Origin: Prolixibacteraceae bacterium
GTDB taxonomy: Bacteria > Bacteroidota > Bacteroidia > Bacteroidales > Prolixibacteraceae
Reading direction: 5' to 3'
Assembly (NCBI GenBank): GCA_027858145.1
Contig: JAQIDF010000484.1
Span: forward strand, 1-18,239
DNA: 18,239 bases
A program made the translations under genes and the position numbers. This document shows positions 16,129-18,239 of this stretch, piece after piece (the stretch's first letter is position 1; each line of letters opens with the position of its first letter). The notes below the pieces were generated by a model. The model was not told the origin of the DNA. It was given only the letters and a program-made list of their open reading frames with translations, and searched no databases.

Positions 16129-17556
16129 ATGGGAAAACCTACAGGTTTTATGGAGGTCGGCCGCAAAGAAAGTGGCTACCGCCCGCAACAGGAACGAATA
16201 GGTGATTTTGGCGAAGTAGAACAAACGTTGAACGAAGAGGATCGCAAAGCACAGGCATCACGGTGCATGGATTGCGGAATTCCGTTTTGTCATTGGGCCT
16301 GTACTGTGTGCAGTAAAATACCCGAGTGGCAGGATGCCCTTTATCGTGGCGATTATAAAGAGGCTTACGAAGTATTGTCTTCAACAAATGCCTTCCCCGA
16401 GTTTACAGGCCGTGTTTGCCCGGCATTGTGCGAAAAATCATGTGTGCTGAATATTCATAATGAGCCGGTAACCATTCGGGAGAATGAGTCGGCAATTGTT
16501 GAAAAAGCTTTCGAGCTGGGCATTGTTGAGCCCCGGATTCCTGAACTTCGTACCGGTAAAAAAGTCGCTGTTATTGGCTCTGGTCCGGCCGGAATGTCAA
16601 CTGCCGATATGCTTAATCAATACGGGCATGCTGTTACCGTTTATGAAGCTGATAATGCAATTGGCGGTTTGTTGCGATACGGGATACCCGATTTTAAGCT
16701 GAACAAAGGCTTGATTGACCGACGCCAGAATTTGTTTGAAGCTGAAGGAATTGAGTTTGTTGTAAACACTAAAGTTGGTGTTGATATTTCGAAAACTGAA
16801 TTACTTAAGAAGTATGATGCCGTTTGTATTGCTGTTGGTGCCATGCAACCCCGCGATCTTCCGGTTGAAGGTCGCGACAGCAAAGGTGTACACTTTGCAA
16901 TGGATTTTTTGAAGCAGCAAAATAAAGTAGTGCGTGGTGAAAAAATCAAAGAAGCTGATCATATTTATGCCAAAAATAAAAATGTATTGGTGATTGGTGG
17001 TGGTGATACCGGTTCTGATTGTGTAGGTACTTCTATTCGTCAGAAAGCCAAAAGTGTAACGCAAATCGAAATTATGCCAAAACCACCGAAAGAACGCACA
17101 GACAATAATCCATGGCCTAATTGGCCAAATGTGTTGCGAACTTCAAGTTCTCACCTCGAAGGTTGTGAACGCAGGTGGAGCCTGGCAACCAAAAAAATTC
17201 TCTCGGAAAACGGGAACCTTACTGGTGCCGAAGTGGTAAAAGTGGAATGGACTAAAGATGAATCGGGAAAATTTGTGATGAACGAAGTGCCGGGCACAAA
17301 CGAAATTATTAAAGCTGAATTGATTCTGCTTTCAATGGGCTTTGTTCACCCAGAGCATGAAGGTTTGCTTGATTCGCTAAAGGTTGAGTACGATAACCGT
17401 GGAAATGTAAAAACGAATGCATTAAATGACCAGACAACAGTAGGCAAAGTATTTGCCTGTGGCGATGCCAAATCGGGAGCTAGTCTTGTAGTACGTGCAA
17501 TCGACAGTGGACGACGCACAGCTGAAAATGTAAATGCATATTTAACTACAAAATAA
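16129..17556 (+). CDS. gltD: Glutamate synthase, small beta subunit (NADPH-dependent)
   Basis: Oxidises NAD(P)H through FAD and sends electrons via iron-sulfur clusters to GltB. The 475 residues match the family. The N-terminal domain has two cysteine groups for 4Fe-4S clusters: Cys46, 49, 54, 58 and Cys97, 101, 105. The FAD-binding fold begins with VAVIGSGPAGMS (146-157), the nucleotide-binding fold with VLVIGGGDTGSD (286-297), and the closing flavin contact is VFACGDAKSG (441-450). The segment after Cys58 reads TVCSK, with an extra Cys61, where many homologues have a proline-containing CPxGN-type segment. The start is the ATG at 16129; no strong Shine-Dalgarno sequence is seen. It is the second gene of gltBD, closed by a terminator. 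Confidence 0.97.
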   Translation: MGKPTGFMEVGRKESGYRPQQERIGDFGEVEQTLNEEDRKAQASRCMDCGIPFCHWACTVCSKIPEWQDALYRGDYKEAYEVLSSTNAFPEFTGRVCPALCEKSCVLNIHNEPVTIRENESAIVEKAFELGIVEPRIPELRTGKKVAVIGSGPAGMSTADMLNQYGHAVTVYEADNAIGGLLRYGIPDFKLNKGLIDRRQNLFEAEGIEFVVNTKVGVDISKTELLKKYDAVCIAVGAMQPRDLPVEGRDSKGVHFAMDFLKQQNKVVRGEKIKEADHIYAKNKNVLVIGGGDTGSDCVGTSIRQKAKSVTQIEIMPKPPKERTDNNPWPNWPNVLRTSSSHLEGCERRWSLATKKILSENGNLTGAEVVKVEWTKDESGKFVMNEVPGTNEIIKAELILLSMGFVHPEHEGLLDSLKVEYDNRGNVKTNALNDQTTVGKVFACGDAKSGASLVVRAIDSGRRTAENVNAYLTTK

Positions 17557-17582
17557 TAGAGATAATATTACAGTATTACTGC

Positions 17583-17610
17583 AAAGGGTGGCTTTAAGCT
17601 GCCCTTTTTT
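17583..17610 (+). terminator. Intrinsic terminator after gltD
   Basis: AAAGGGTGGC (17583-17592) pairs with GCTGCCCTTT (17598-17607) around a TTTAA loop. The 10-bp stem includes two G-U wobbles and is followed by a run of six T (17605-17610). It lies 26 bp after the gltD stop and ends the gltBD operon. Confidence 0.9.
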
Positions 17611-17622
17611 AGTTTATTCTAG

Positions 17623-17664
17623 GGTGATGTTCTAAAACAACATGTTCACCTTTGTATTTTTTTT
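17623..17664 (+). promoter_or_regulatory. Imperfect inverted repeat followed by T-rich tract
   Basis: GGTGATGTT (17623-17631) can pair with AACATGTTCACC (17639-17650), leaving a three-base bulge. A T-rich tract follows to 17664. It may be a back-up terminator or an operator upstream of the next gene. A perfect TAnnTTTG box, TATATTTG (17665-17672), lies just beyond it but lacks a properly spaced TTTG. Confidence 0.3.
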
Positions 17665-17727
17665 TATATTTGATGCTGAGACATAATAAATTAATAAATG
17701 ATAATATTTTAATGTAATTATCTAAAA

Positions 17728-18239
17728 ATGAGAAAGTATCTAACATTAACCTTTTTATTGGTTTTGTTCTTAACCGCAATGGCAGAACAGAACAGCATAG
17801 TCATGAATGATTCTGCTTATTATGAGCGCGATGGCGTTAATGTGCTTGTTTTTACAAACTGGTACAACGAAAATTTCAGCGATTCAAAAATGAGTGGTAT
17901 TGAAATCATTCATCATGGAAAACGCACCGTAACCAATGGTGATGTACGTTTAAACAGAACCCCTGAACAGTGGGATCCGATTCCTGAATTTATAAAAAAA
18001 GAAGTCGATCGTGAGAAAGGAATTATTCAAGCCTGGCTCGAATATCCCGAATTTGGGTATATGATAAAAGCTGAGCCCGATGGCGAAGGTTTACTGATTA
18101 GCGTTCACCTTGAAGAAGCTTTGCCTGATGATATGACTGGAAAAGCGGGGTTTAATATTGAATTTCTTCCTGCGGCATATTTCGGAAAAACCTATTTAAT
18201 GGACGATGAACCTTTCATCGTTCCTCATTATGCGGCCGG
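17728..18239 (+). CDS. Exported protein, probable N-terminal module of a family 9 glycoside hydrolase (partial)
   Basis: Reading frame open from the ATG at 17728 to the window edge: 170 codons, C-terminus missing. Residues 1-19 form a signal peptide (basic start, hydrophobic core, cleavage likely after AMA). The mature part has beta-strand-rich sequence with SAYYERDGVNVLVF, NGDVRLNRTPEQW and a GFNIEFLPAAYFGKTYLMD segment. From memory, this pattern resembles the non-catalytic N-terminal region of Bacteroidota GH9 endoglucanase-like proteins; the catalytic domain would lie beyond the edge, so the enzyme class is unproven. A lipoprotein is unlikely because no cysteine follows the signal. It is separated from gltD by a terminator and is presumably transcribed on its own. 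Confidence 0.55.
   Translation, partial: MRKYLTLTFLLVLFLTAMAEQNSIVMNDSAYYERDGVNVLVFTNWYNENFSDSKMSGIEIIHHGKRTVTNGDVRLNRTPEQWDPIPEFIKKEVDREKGIIQAWLEYPEFGYMIKAEPDGEGLLISVHLEEALPDDMTGKAGFNIEFLPAAYFGKTYLMDDEPFIVPHYAA

Noticed and set aside
1..18239. CRISPR arrays, insertion sequences, tRNA or rRNA genes, toxin-antitoxin or defence genes
   Set aside because: No regularly spaced repeats, transposase, RNA gene or defence-family protein is visible. The window is mostly housekeeping genes.

Overview
This window reads as chromosomal DNA of a Bacteroidota organism, probably of the Marinilabiliales/Prolixibacteraceae type, although the sequence alone does not fix the genus. The evidence is a type IX secretion (T9SS) sorting domain on the large protease, Bacteroidota-style promoter elements (TTTG about 20 nt upstream of TAnnTTTG, best seen before gltB), a Bacteroidota-type ArgE, weak or missing Shine-Dalgarno sequences at several genes, and AT-rich intergenic DNA.

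Layout from left to right. Positions 1-254 are the lon upstream region, with a sigma-54-like element and a 12-bp palindrome. lon (255-2711, +) encodes the ATP-dependent Lon protease and ends in a strong intrinsic terminator. A 1507-residue secreted C10 (streptopain-like) cysteine protease follows (2918-7441, +); it carries a long series of beta-sandwich modules and a T9SS tail. argE (7518-8582, +) is an M20-family deacetylase of arginine biosynthesis. It converges with, and overlaps by 15 bp, a minus-strand orphan sensor histidine kinase (8568-9557). argH (9727-11088, +) is argininosuccinate lyase, again closed by a clear terminator. A 423-bp intergenic stretch then leads to the glutamate synthase pair gltB (11515-16059) and gltD (16129-17556), which end in another terminator. 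The right edge cuts a secreted protein (17728 onward) that looks like the N-terminal module of a family 9 glycoside hydrolase.

How the genes relate. argE and argH are the deacetylation and final steps of arginine synthesis. GltB and GltD together make glutamate, the nitrogen donor and carbon skeleton for arginine and other amino acids, so the right two thirds is mostly nitrogen anabolism. The C10 protease and the putative glycoside hydrolase belong to an outward-facing polymer-degrading lifestyle. Lon is cytoplasmic quality control. Except for gltB-gltD, each gene appears to be its own transcription unit.

I see no CRISPR array, transposon, prophage, tRNA, rRNA or defence system, and no convincing undescribed multi-gene system. 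The points most worth a second look are the protease's modular architecture, the histidine kinase set between argE and argH, and the sigma-54-like element before lon.
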